Shown piece after piece: positions 6,925-13,856 of a stretch of 17,243 nt of DNA. The position numbers and the translations under genes were made by a program. This DNA is from Flavobacteriaceae bacterium. Its GTDB lineage: Bacteria; Bacteroidota; Bacteroidia; Flavobacteriales; Flavobacteriaceae. A model generated the notes under the pieces. It had not been told where the DNA came from. It saw only the letters and a program-made list of their open reading frames with translations, and did no database searches. The stretch is taken from positions 24,623-41,865 of the forward strand of contig PAUJ01000027.1 of the NCBI GenBank assembly GCA_002713705.1. Reading direction: 5' to 3'. Position 1 is the first letter of the stretch, and every line of letters begins with the position of its first letter.

Positions 6925-9900
6925 ATGGCGAATAAATTCATGCAAAGTATGGGTAGCGCTTTTGATCGTTTGGGCGGTCAAGGAGCTAGTTTAACTGCTA
7001 TAGAAGAGAACACTAGGGAAACCAAAGAGAACTTAGCTATTGGCGGAGATCTATACTCACGTATCGATGAATTAGTAACTGCAATTACTGATATAAAGGA
7101 CGGTAAAGGAAGCAGTGGCGGTGGCATCAAAGAGGCACTAGCACTTGCTATTGTAGCTCCTAGTATGAAACCCATTGGTATGGGACTAAAATATGTAGTA
7201 GATGCCATTAATGCATTAGAAGGTTCAGGTAAAGAAATTAACGAGAAAACAGAAGCACTTATTGGAGGTCTAACTAAGTTAGGCGATGTAGGTGCATCTA
7301 TTCTTAAGTTTGCAGGCTATATGGCCTTAGCAACACCATTTTTAATTATCGCGGCGCTTATGTCTCCGGTAATAGCCCTAACATTATTTGTAATTACTGG
7401 TGCTATTATGCTTAGCACTAAGAGTCTGACCAAAGAAACCATGGAGAAGCTAGATAATCTGCCAAAGGTAGGTTTAGGAATCTTAGCACTGGTGGCAGCA
7501 TTAGCCCTAACTTCATTGTTAATCATGCCAGCACTTAAAGGTATGCTTGCGGTTGCTATAATACTACCAATTATGTTTTTAGTGCTATCACTAGCAGGTA
7601 TTTTCGTATCTGAAAGAACACAACAGGTAACAGATCAATTAATAAATGCAGCATTAGGTATATTAGCCATTACAGTTTCATTAGCTCTAGTAGGCTTAAT
7701 TGCGCCATTTGCAATGAAAGGTCTTCTACCAGCAATGATGATTGTTGGAGGTATTTCTTTAATATTCTTCCTAATGGACAAATTAGGGATTACAGATTCT
7801 ATAGAAGATGCTGCTAAAGGTTTACTCTTTGCTGCTGGAGCTATTTTAGGTTTAGCAATTGCATTGGCTCTATTCCATATTATTTCTCCACCATTGGAAG
7901 AATTACTTAATATTGCTCTAGTAGTAGGAGCGGTAGGATTTACATTTGGTATAATTGGTGCAATGTTTGGTAAGGAGATTGAAAAGGGTGCAAAGGCAAT
8001 GCTTTGGGCAGCTTTATCAATTGTAGTATTAGGATTAGCATTATTACTATTCGGTAAAATTATTGGAAATATTACTGGAGAAGAAGCTGTAAAATCATTA
8101 GGAGCCTTAATCTTAATAGGTCTAATAGGTGCAGCATTCTATTTAGCAGGTACACAGGCTACAATTATAGCACAGGGTGCAGGAGCAATGATACTTGTTG
8201 GTATAGCTCTGATAATCATGGCAGTTGGTGTTATGATAATGAATAAAGCATTAGGTGACAAAGGTTGGGAATTTATAGGCCAAGTATTGGCTCTGGTTGG
8301 AGGTATTGGTATAGAAATGGGCCTTGCCGGTCTTGCAGCTCCATTTATTGCCGCAGGTGCAGGCGCAATGATACTGGCAGGTGTTGCCCTGGTATTAATC
8401 GGAGCAGCAATGGCAATCTTAAAGAAGTTAGACTTTAAAGCAATGACTAAGACTGGTGCTATCTTAGGTGATTCTGGTCAAAAGACAAAAGGTTTCTTAG
8501 GTATTGGTGGAGGTAGACCAAAGACTAATATGGAAGTCATGATGGAGGCAATTGGTAATTCATTTATGTTATCACCATTTGCAATCATGGCAATGTATGC
8601 TGGAGCTCCTGCATTAATTTTAGCAGGTGTAGCATTACTTACAATAGGTAAAGGTATTGAACAATTCCAAAAAATTGCTAAGGAAACTAACCTAGAGACA
8701 TTAGGTAAAAACGTTAATACGATTGTATTTACGCTATCTGATACATTTGGTAAGATAGGTAAAATGTACCCTGGTGGACAACAATCTTTATTTAGTTCTA
8801 TCTTCGGCGGTGGAGGTGGTTCTGCAGTTGCTCAAGGTATTTCATCTACAATGGGTATGGGTAAAGCCTTAACTGGTATCGCAAGAGGTATGCAGGCAAT
8901 GGCGAACTTGAAGTTCCCAACAAAATTTGATAAAGAGGGTAATCCAATTGAATTTGAATCTATGGATTCAGATGCTCCACAGAGAGTTGCAACAAATGCT
9001 GCAATGATTACTGGTACGTTAGCAACCGTATTTGCTGAAATAGGTTTAAAATATCCAGGTGGTCAAAAATCATTATTCCAATCTATATTTGGAGGCGGTA
9101 AACAATCTGCAGTAGCAGATGGTATTTCATCTACAATGGGTATGGGTAAAGCCTTAACTGGTATTGCACAAGGTTTCCAAGCGATGGCTGACCTTAAGTT
9201 TGCAACTGGTTATGATAAAGAGGGTAAACCAACTGGATACGAATCAATTAATATTGAAAGCTCTATTCCAAAGGTACAAGAAAATACTAGAATGATCGTT
9301 GAGGGTCTATCTGGTATATTTGCTCAAATAGGTAAAAACCCAGATGCAAACGATGGTACATGGTGGGGTGGTAAATCCACTATTGAAAAAGGTGTTGCAG
9401 TTGTACAAGGATTTGGAAAACCATTAATGAATTTAGGAAAGGGAGTTCAAGCAATGGCAAATCTTAAATTTCCAACAGGATTTGATAAAGACGGTAAACC
9501 AACTGGTTATGAGACTATTAAAGATATTAAAGGTATTAAATCTAAAATAGGTAAAAATACACGAATGTTAATAGAGGCCCTAACTGATGTATTTACTGCT
9601 ATTGGTGGTGGTAAATCTAAAACTTCATCTTGGTGGCAAGGAGAAACTAAATTTGAAAAGGGTATTGAAGTTGTTAACATGGTTGGAGAACCATATAAGA
9701 AATTATCTGATTCTATTAAAGGTATTATAGATATAGTCGGTAAATTAGACACAAAATCTTTCCAAGGAAAGGTAAAAGATATTATTGAGGTATTTACATC
9801 TGATGAAATTATAGGAGGTGATGTAAATTTAATGAACGGTAGAAAATTATTAGCTCATGCTATTGGAGATACTTTTGAAAAGTTAGGTAGTTCAGTACCT

Positions 9901-10461
9901 AGTATTACAAATGCTTTAAGTTCATATAAACCAGAATTAGGTAAATCATTCTCAAATATGTTTATTGGAGAGATTGATCCAAAGGATATTTCTGGATCTT
10001 ACAATAGTCAAAAGTTATTATGGCATGCAATCGGGCATTCAATGGTTAAAACAAAGGAATCCATGCCAGGTATTACTTCAGCTATTAATGAGATGGACAT
10101 GGAGAAACTAGTAGAATCTAGAAAAATGTTTGAAGCACTTGGTGTTCTTTCAAATGGAGGTGAACCTTCGGATATACTTGCAGCCATGGGTGAATCACTT
10201 GAAGAGGCACTTCAAAATCTAGCAGATATGTTAGGTGAATTCCAATCTAGTGTAGCAGAAAATTCAGCAACTACAGGTGGAGCTCTTGATGGTCTAAAAG
10301 ATGGTATTAAGAAAATGACTGGTGGAGGTTCTAAACCATCTGGTGGTGGTAGACCTTCCGGTGGCGGAGGTGATGACGTAGTTAGAGCAGTTAAGCAACT
10401 ACAAAGCACACTTGTTTCTCAAGGTATTAAGGTTAAATCTTCTGGAGGCTTCTTCGGTTAA
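6925..10461 (+). CDS. Tail tape measure protein
   Basis: At 1178 aa this is the longest protein in the window. Tape measure proteins set tail length by spanning the tube lumen and often exit into the host envelope during DNA ejection. Evidence is its position after the tail tube and assembly genes, its length and its composition. Residues 1-70 are polar with a Gly-rich hinge. About 125-500 hold roughly ten long hydrophobic segments rich in Gly/Ala/Leu/Ile, with another at about 548-575. Residues 596-942 form four tandem repeats. The C-terminus has a Gly/Ser/Pro-rich linker (about 1132-1155) and a short charged end. The hydrophobic part is unusually large. A GAGG at 6911-6914, ten nt before the ATG, is one of very few Shine-Dalgarno-like sequences here. 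A membrane protein of another kind is less likely given the context. Confidence 0.78.
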   Translation: MANKFMQSMGSAFDRLGGQGASLTAIEENTRETKENLAIGGDLYSRIDELVTAITDIKDGKGSSGGGIKEALALAIVAPSMKPIGMGLKYVVDAINALEGSGKEINEKTEALIGGLTKLGDVGASILKFAGYMALATPFLIIAALMSPVIALTLFVITGAIMLSTKSLTKETMEKLDNLPKVGLGILALVAALALTSLLIMPALKGMLAVAIILPIMFLVLSLAGIFVSERTQQVTDQLINAALGILAITVSLALVGLIAPFAMKGLLPAMMIVGGISLIFFLMDKLGITDSIEDAAKGLLFAAGAILGLAIALALFHIISPPLEELLNIALVVGAVGFTFGIIGAMFGKEIEKGAKAMLWAALSIVVLGLALLLFGKIIGNITGEEAVKSLGALILIGLIGAAFYLAGTQATIIAQGAGAMILVGIALIIMAVGVMIMNKALGDKGWEFIGQVLALVGGIGIEMGLAGLAAPFIAAGAGAMILAGVALVLIGAAMAILKKLDFKAMTKTGAILGDSGQKTKGFLGIGGGRPKTNMEVMMEAIGNSFMLSPFAIMAMYAGAPALILAGVALLTIGKGIEQFQKIAKETNLETLGKNVNTIVFTLSDTFGKIGKMYPGGQQSLFSSIFGGGGGSAVAQGISSTMGMGKALTGIARGMQAMANLKFPTKFDKEGNPIEFESMDSDAPQRVATNAAMITGTLATVFAEIGLKYPGGQKSLFQSIFGGGKQSAVADGISSTMGMGKALTGIAQGFQAMADLKFATGYDKEGKPTGYESINIESSIPKVQENTRMIVEGLSGIFAQIGKNPDANDGTWWGGKSTIEKGVAVVQGFGKPLMNLGKGVQAMANLKFPTGFDKDGKPTGYETIKDIKGIKSKIGKNTRMLIEALTDVFTAIGGGKSKTSSWWQGETKFEKGIEVVNMVGEPYKKLSDSIKGIIDIVGKLDTKSFQGKVKDIIEVFTSDEIIGGDVNLMNGRKLLAHAIGDTFEKLGSSVPSITNALSSYKPELGKSFSNMFIGEIDPKDISGSYNSQKLLWHAIGHSMVKTKESMPGITSAINEMDMEKLVESRKMFEALGVLSNGGEPSDILAAMGESLEEALQNLADMLGEFQSSVAENSATTGGALDGLKDGIKKMTGGGSKPSGGGRPSGGGGDDVVRAVKQLQSTLVSQGIKVKSSGGFFG
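8710..9750 (+). repeat. Four tandem ~95-aa repeats inside the tape measure gene
   Basis: Repeats begin at residues 596, 691, 787 and 878, a spacing of 91-96. Each has a helix of the type N-x-x-M-I-x-x-x-L-x-x-x-F-x-x-I-G, a Gly/Trp-rich loop, a helix with a Gly-Lys-x-L core and the block QAMANLKFPT-x-FDK-x-G-x-P. The fourth unit lacks the final block and ends near residue 942. Repeats 1 and 2 are closest and share a perfect 44-nt DNA match (8836-8879 and 9121-9164), pointing to a recent duplication or gene conversion. Confidence 0.85.
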
Positions 10462-10471
10462 TATATAATTT

Positions 10472-11437
10472 ATGGTTTATATATGTGCACAGCCAGCAAC
10501 ATCTTATTATGCATGGCAAGTTGATGCAATGTTATTATCATTTGAAAAATGTGGTATAAATCTTAATAATGTTCATATTGTATCTGTTAATTATCCTTCG
10601 AAAGGAATAGATACTCATTTTAAAAATGTAGAAAATAAATGGAGCCAATCCGGAGTAATATTTTCTTATTATGAAGATACAAGATCTACTCAATATTATA
10701 TTTCATCAATTAGACCCCATATTTTAGAAAAACATTGGCTGGCTTTTCCAAATCTACAAAACGAGTCTATTTTCTACCATGATTCCGATATAGCCCTAAC
10801 AAAACCTATTGATAATTTAAACAATATGCTAAAGGATAATATAGTATACCTTTCAAATACTATTAGTTATATTGGAGCAAAGTATATTGAATCTAAAGGC
10901 CATGGTATATTTGAACAAATGTGTGAGATTGTAGGGATTGATAAAGACCTCGTTAGATCTAGGGAAATGGATTCAGGTGGAGCACAGTATATTTTAAAAG
11001 CAGGTATTACTTCTGAATTTTGGAAAAATGTATACAACGACTCAGAACAATTATTTCACCAGATTACACTTAAGAATAGGTCAATAAAAACTCCAGACTA
11101 TCACGAACTTCAAATATGGTGTGCTGATATGTGGGCAGTACTTTGGAATTTATGGAAAGAAGGTTATGAAACTAAAATTCCAAAAGAACTAAACTTTACA
11201 TGGGCAAATATGAAAAATAATATGTGGGAGATAAATTCAATATACCACAATGCAGGAGTTGAAGAAGAACTGTATGGTATGCCATTCTATAAGGCTAATT
11301 ATATGACTAAAGATCCTACTACAGCTCCAGTGCCAGATAAAAAGTGGGCTTCTCATGAATATTTTAATCTAGTAGTTGAGTCATGGAACAAAACAGTAGA
11401 CTTAACAAAGAAACAAATTGTACGTAAACGTGTATAA
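10472..11437 (+). CDS. GT-A fold glycosyltransferase
   Basis: This 321-aa soluble protein carries the marks of a metal-dependent nucleotide-sugar glycosyltransferase. The N-terminal strand VYICAQPAT opens the fold. The motif FYHDSDIAL gives a DxD (residues 104-106) for metal and sugar-nucleotide binding. MDSGGAQYILKAG (166-178) resembles the GT8-type acceptor-side loop, and IYHNAG supplies a His at 259 in the position where GT-A enzymes often have a C-terminal metal ligand. A Trp-rich helix (ADMWAVLWNLW, 218-228) follows the core. Sugar donor and acceptor cannot be read from the sequence. Phage enzymes of this kind may modify phage DNA, virion proteins or host surface glycans. It starts 10 nt after the tape measure gene, so it is probably co-expressed with late genes and a virion target is possible. 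Confidence 0.72.
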   Translation: MVYICAQPATSYYAWQVDAMLLSFEKCGINLNNVHIVSVNYPSKGIDTHFKNVENKWSQSGVIFSYYEDTRSTQYYISSIRPHILEKHWLAFPNLQNESIFYHDSDIALTKPIDNLNNMLKDNIVYLSNTISYIGAKYIESKGHGIFEQMCEIVGIDKDLVRSREMDSGGAQYILKAGITSEFWKNVYNDSEQLFHQITLKNRSIKTPDYHELQIWCADMWAVLWNLWKEGYETKIPKELNFTWANMKNNMWEINSIYHNAGVEEELYGMPFYKANYMTKDPTTAPVPDKKWASHEYFNLVVESWNKTVDLTKKQIVRKRV

Positions 11438-11452
11438 CTCATAAATTAAATT

Positions 11453-11773
11453 ATGGTAACTAGCACAACATCACATTACAAGAGTTCGACTATTAATTCA
11501 GCAACTTACAACTTTACAGATAAAACCCTAACAGTGGTTTTTAAATGGGCAACTTATGTTTATGAAGCAGTTGATGTAGCAACATGGGTTAATTTTAATT
11601 CAGCAGATTCTCAAGGCAAAGCACTTAATGATTATATTAAGGGTGAATTTGAATATGCTAAGTATGAAGAAAAGAAAATTAAAGCAGAGCTTAGTGGATT
11701 GGTTAAAAACATCACAGCTCCAGGTAGCCTATTAGATGAATTACCACCTAATGATTATCAATTAGATAATTAA
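11453..11773 (+). CDS. KTSC-domain protein
   Basis: Residues 8-72 follow the KTSC pattern, named for a Lys-Thr-Ser-Cys-type motif: YKSSTINSATYNFTDKTLTVVF near the start, then YVYEAVDVATWVNFNSADSQGKALNDYIKG. The usual signature is K-S-S-x-I, a strand ending in V-x-F, a Tyr-containing V/Y-x-Y strand, then A-x-S-x-G and a final I-K. KTSC domains are small beta-rich modules common in phages and bacteria, sometimes fused to lysyl-tRNA synthetase-like or nuclease proteins, with no settled function. The tail (73-106) is charged then acidic. It lies between the glycosyltransferase and a run of tiny ORFs, each separated by only a few bases. Confidence 0.7.
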   Translation: MVTSTTSHYKSSTINSATYNFTDKTLTVVFKWATYVYEAVDVATWVNFNSADSQGKALNDYIKGEFEYAKYEEKKIKAELSGLVKNITAPGSLLDELPPNDYQLDN

Positions 11774-11774
11774 T

Positions 11775-11873
11775 ATGAAAAAGTTAAAACAAATTTGGGC
11801 CTATATGAAATGGATAGAGGAGCAGAGAATGAAAGCTGCTGAATATACATGTAGTGCAGGACCGTTAATGTAA
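11775..11873 (+). CDS. Hypothetical 32-aa protein
   Basis: This ATG begins 1 nt after the KTSC stop codon, and the ORF ends 4 nt before the next ATG, filling the gap exactly. The product starts MKKLKQIWAYMKWIEEQRMK, is basic and amphipathic, and ends CSAGPLM. No family is recognised. The only support for it being a gene is the tight fit between neighbours. Confidence 0.5.
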   Translation: MKKLKQIWAYMKWIEEQRMKAAEYTCSAGPLM

Positions 11874-11877
11874 TTAT

Positions 11878-12126
11878 ATGACAGATTATCAACAATCAAT
11901 AGAGAACTCGTTTCAAATGTTAACTGGACAGGCAACAATTGAGGCTATTTGTATGGCGCTAACTTTTCAATTAGAAGATAAAGATGAAATAATAATGCCA
12001 ATCTTTTTCCTAGAGCCAGATGCAACTCCAGAACCAAGTCAAATCGATAGTATGATTGACCATTTTGAATTCTATGAAGAATATGAAAAGTGCGCATGGT
12101 TATTGGACTATAAAAAGAAACTTTAG
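11878..12126 (+). CDS. Hypothetical acidic 82-aa protein
   Basis: No family is recognised. The product is acidic overall. Its N-terminal half is helical (about residues 5-30), followed by a hydrophobic strand (EIIMPIFFLEPDA, 37-49) and a second helix rich in Glu, Phe and Tyr (FEFYEEYEKCAWLLDYKKKL). No signal peptide or membrane segment is seen. It sits in a run of short late-region ORFs and the next ATG is 4 nt after its stop codon. Confidence 0.65.
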   Translation: MTDYQQSIENSFQMLTGQATIEAICMALTFQLEDKDEIIMPIFFLEPDATPEPSQIDSMIDHFEFYEEYEKCAWLLDYKKKL

Positions 12127-12130
12127 ATAA

Positions 12131-12349
12131 ATGGGAAGTATAAACTATAAATATACTCAAATGACAAAGGCAAGTATCGTACAGAGATTATTAGATAAAA
12201 AGCAAATTACTGCAGAAGAAGCTGTAGTACTACTTAAAGATGATACGTACAATCCACCATCTTATCCAATGTATACTCCTAACCCATACTACGACACTCC
12301 AAATATAACACCACCTCCTGTTTGGTGTTCCACTGATACAGAAAACTAA
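12131..12349 (+). CDS. Hypothetical small protein, Pro/Tyr-rich C-terminus
   Basis: Two starts are possible. ATG 12131 gives 72 aa and lies 4 nt after the upstream stop codon, while ATG 12161 gives 62 aa beginning MTKASIVQRLLDKKQITAEEAVVLLKD. The later start looks more like a natural N-terminus, because its first 27 residues form a compact helix-turn-helix of a sort seen in small phage proteins. The C-terminal half is Pro/Tyr/Asn-rich (YNPPSYPMYTPNPYYDTPN) and probably disordered. Function is unknown. Confidence 0.55.
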   Translation: MGSINYKYTQMTKASIVQRLLDKKQITAEEAVVLLKDDTYNPPSYPMYTPNPYYDTPNITPPPVWCSTDTEN

Positions 12350-12368
12350 ATTTCAAATAAATTTTCTA

Positions 12369-12536
12369 ATGAATAAGTCGAGCAAGCCCTTTGAGGCCCA
12401 AGACGACGACATCGACCGTCGTAAGAAGCTGCAATTTAAAAAGAAAAAGCAACGTCAAAAAGAACGAAGTATTAACTACAAAAACGTTAGGTCACTAACA
12501 GATCTAGATCCTTATGATGACGAATATAATTTCTGA
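12369..12536 (+). CDS. Hypothetical 55-aa basic protein
   Basis: The ATG at 12369 starts 19 nt after the preceding gene, and the ORF overlaps the next one by 23 nt. The product has an acidic patch (EAQDDDID, 9-16), a strongly basic helix (RRKKLQFKKKKQRQKER, 17-33) and an acidic C-terminus (DLDPYDDEY). No family is recognised; a nucleic-acid or acidic-partner contact by the basic helix is only a guess. Its first 60 nt are richer in GC than the surroundings and use codons such as CGT, GAC, CTG and TCG that are scarce nearby. Confidence 0.55.
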   Translation: MNKSSKPFEAQDDDIDRRKKLQFKKKKQRQKERSINYKNVRSLTDLDPYDDEYNF

Positions 12537-12768
12537 GAAACCGCTAATAATAAATTACTCTAATTTAGATGAATTGGCATTTATGCACTTCCACGTTAAT
12601 GACATTTTAAGGGACTCTGATGATGTCTCTAAAGGAGTTTACGGATTATGCAGGGCAGGCGCGTTTGGCCGCTTGGTACACATCCTAACAAGAGCTGGAG
12701 CCCCAGAACCTACAATTGTCAATGTTATCAACGATCCAGAAGCAGAATTGACCTATGAGCTCGAATAA
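12514..12768 (+). CDS. Hypothetical 84-aa protein
   Basis: No family is recognised. Starts at 12514 or 12517 (adjacent Met codons) are equivalent. After a short N-terminal strand (KPLIINYSNLDEL) come mostly helical stretches including FMHFHVNDILRD and GVYGLCRAGAFGRLVHILTRAGAPEP, then a short acidic end. It resembles small phage proteins found in the late regions of T4-like genomes, but no named homologue can be assigned. Its start overlaps the upstream ORF and its end overlaps the downstream one by 14 nt, suggesting coupled translation. Confidence 0.6.
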   Translation: MMTNIISEKPLIINYSNLDELAFMHFHVNDILRDSDDVSKGVYGLCRAGAFGRLVHILTRAGAPEPTIVNVINDPEAELTYELE

Positions 12769-12847
12769 AGAACATCCAGTATTCATTTTTTGGGAAGATA
12801 GTTGGAATACAGAAAAGGTTGAAACACCGGATAAAGACTCTATATAA
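12755..12847 (+). CDS. Hypothetical 30-aa protein
   Basis: This short ORF begins inside the end of the preceding gene (14-nt overlap). It encodes MSSNKEHPVFIFWEDSWNTE followed by VETPDKDSI. It has a hydrophobic, aromatic middle and an acidic end. The putative late promoter core at 12841-12848 overlaps its stop codon. Only its position in a chain of overlapping genes supports it. Confidence 0.4.
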   Translation: MSSNKEHPVFIFWEDSWNTEKVETPDKDSI

Positions 12848-12848
12848 T
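12841..12848 (+). promoter_or_regulatory. Putative T4-type late promoter before the DNA glycosylase gene
   Basis: TATATAAT at 12841-12848 lies 17 nt before the ATG of the DNA glycosylase gene and matches the core found before the sheath and tape measure genes. Initiation 6-7 nt downstream would leave a leader of about 10 nt. The core also encodes the end of the short upstream ORF, so chance occurrence is harder to exclude than at the other sites. Confidence 0.4.
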
Positions 12849-12865
12849 AACTAAATCACATTATT

Positions 12866-13702
12866 ATGCCAGAGTTAGCGGAACTCAAATTCACATCAGA
12901 CTACGTAAATCAAGTTTCAGAAGGAGTTACTTTTGTAAAAGCAGAAAAGAATCCAATTCATAAATGCGATGACCTAAATATTCCTTTTACAAAATTTAAG
13001 ATTAAAGCTAAATCAAAAGGAAAAGAGATGGTACTCTATTTCTTAGATCATTATTCAGACAAATTTGTTACAGTTAGAATTACAATGGGCATGTCAGGTC
13101 ATTTTAAGCTAACACATACTGGTGAAGAAGCAAAACACTCACACCTTAAATTTTATTCAGATGCAGATACTACATTATCATTTGTAGATGTCAGACGTTT
13201 TGGTAAATGGAAGCAGGGTTTATCTTGGTCAGAAGACAGAGGTCCAGATCCAACTACAGAATATAAAGAATTTTGGGATAAAGTCATGACTAACTTGACT
13301 AAACTAAAAAAGCCACTCTTTGAAATGTTAATGGACCAGAAATATTTTAATGGTATTGGTAATTATTTAAGAGCTGAAATAATTTTTAGAGCTGGAGATG
13401 TAGATCCGTTCTTACCAGCAGGTATGCAATTTGCAAGATACCCAAAACTATTAGACCTATGTAGAGATATTCCACTTCTAGCCTACGCAAAAGGTGGTGG
13501 TGCAATTAAAGACTGGGATAATCCATTTGGTGATGGTGCAATTACAGAGAAGTTTATGCTTTGTTATGGTAATAAGACTATGTCAAAGAGAAAAGATAGA
13601 AACGGTAGAACATTTTGGTACGATCCAAAGTGGGATGATGTACCAGCAAGTAGAGATGACTTAGGAGACTATTTATATGAGCGCGGCGGACTGGCTAGAT
13701 AG
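12866..13702 (+). CDS. Fpg/Nei-family DNA glycosylase/AP lyase, NEIL1-like with zincless finger
   Basis: These enzymes remove oxidised bases by an imino intermediate on the N-terminal Pro and then cleave the abasic site. The start MPELAEL provides catalytic Pro2 and Glu3. K53 in SKGKEM corresponds to the conserved Lys of the family, and MGMSGHF (74-80) and DVRRFGKW (108-115) are core strand motifs. The helix-two-turn-helix is MDQKYFNGIGNYLRAEI (156-172), very close to the NEIL1 type (NGIGNYLRAEI). The C-terminal hairpin has no four-Cys zinc finger. Instead YGNKTMSKRKDRNGRTFWYDP (234-254) mimics the NEIL1 zincless finger, including the Arg in GRTxW. At 278 aa it is a complete bacterial-length enzyme. 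It is preceded by a putative late promoter and overlaps the next ORF. Confidence 0.9.
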   Translation: MPELAELKFTSDYVNQVSEGVTFVKAEKNPIHKCDDLNIPFTKFKIKAKSKGKEMVLYFLDHYSDKFVTVRITMGMSGHFKLTHTGEEAKHSHLKFYSDADTTLSFVDVRRFGKWKQGLSWSEDRGPDPTTEYKEFWDKVMTNLTKLKKPLFEMLMDQKYFNGIGNYLRAEIIFRAGDVDPFLPAGMQFARYPKLLDLCRDIPLLAYAKGGGAIKDWDNPFGDGAITEKFMLCYGNKTMSKRKDRNGRTFWYDPKWDDVPASRDDLGDYLYERGGLAR

Positions 13703-13856
13703 AAATGAGTGGCCGGATATACCGGTAGACTCAACTGCTTTCTCACATTATACAATGTTGAGTAAGATAATGGAACAATATGCAAGGGAATACCATGCAA
13801 AGAAATTAGGACAAGCTAAAAAACAAGAAGAAACAAAATTCAATGAGTATTTGTAA
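13677..13856 (+). CDS. Hypothetical 59-aa protein
   Basis: This ORF overlaps the glycosylase end by 26 nt and the next gene start by 14 nt. The product opens MSAADWLDRNEWPDIPVDST, continues with a helix (MLSKIMEQYAREYHAKKLG) and ends with a charged Lys/Gln/Glu stretch. It appears soluble and helical. No family is recognised; the double overlap with real genes and sensible composition support it. Confidence 0.55.
   Translation: MSAADWLDRNEWPDIPVDSTAFSHYTMLSKIMEQYAREYHAKKLGQAKKQEETKFNEYL

Noticed and set aside
10462..10469. TATATAAT before the glycosyltransferase as a late promoter
   Set aside because: The core ends 2 nt before the ATG, so a transcript starting 6-7 nt downstream would miss the start codon. 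It may be chance in AT-rich sequence unless it serves genes further downstream.
12146..12153. Exact T4 late promoter sequence TATAAATA
   Set aside because: It lies inside or just before a small ORF, and transcription would begin at or after the ATG at 12161. A chance match is likely in this AT-rich sequence.
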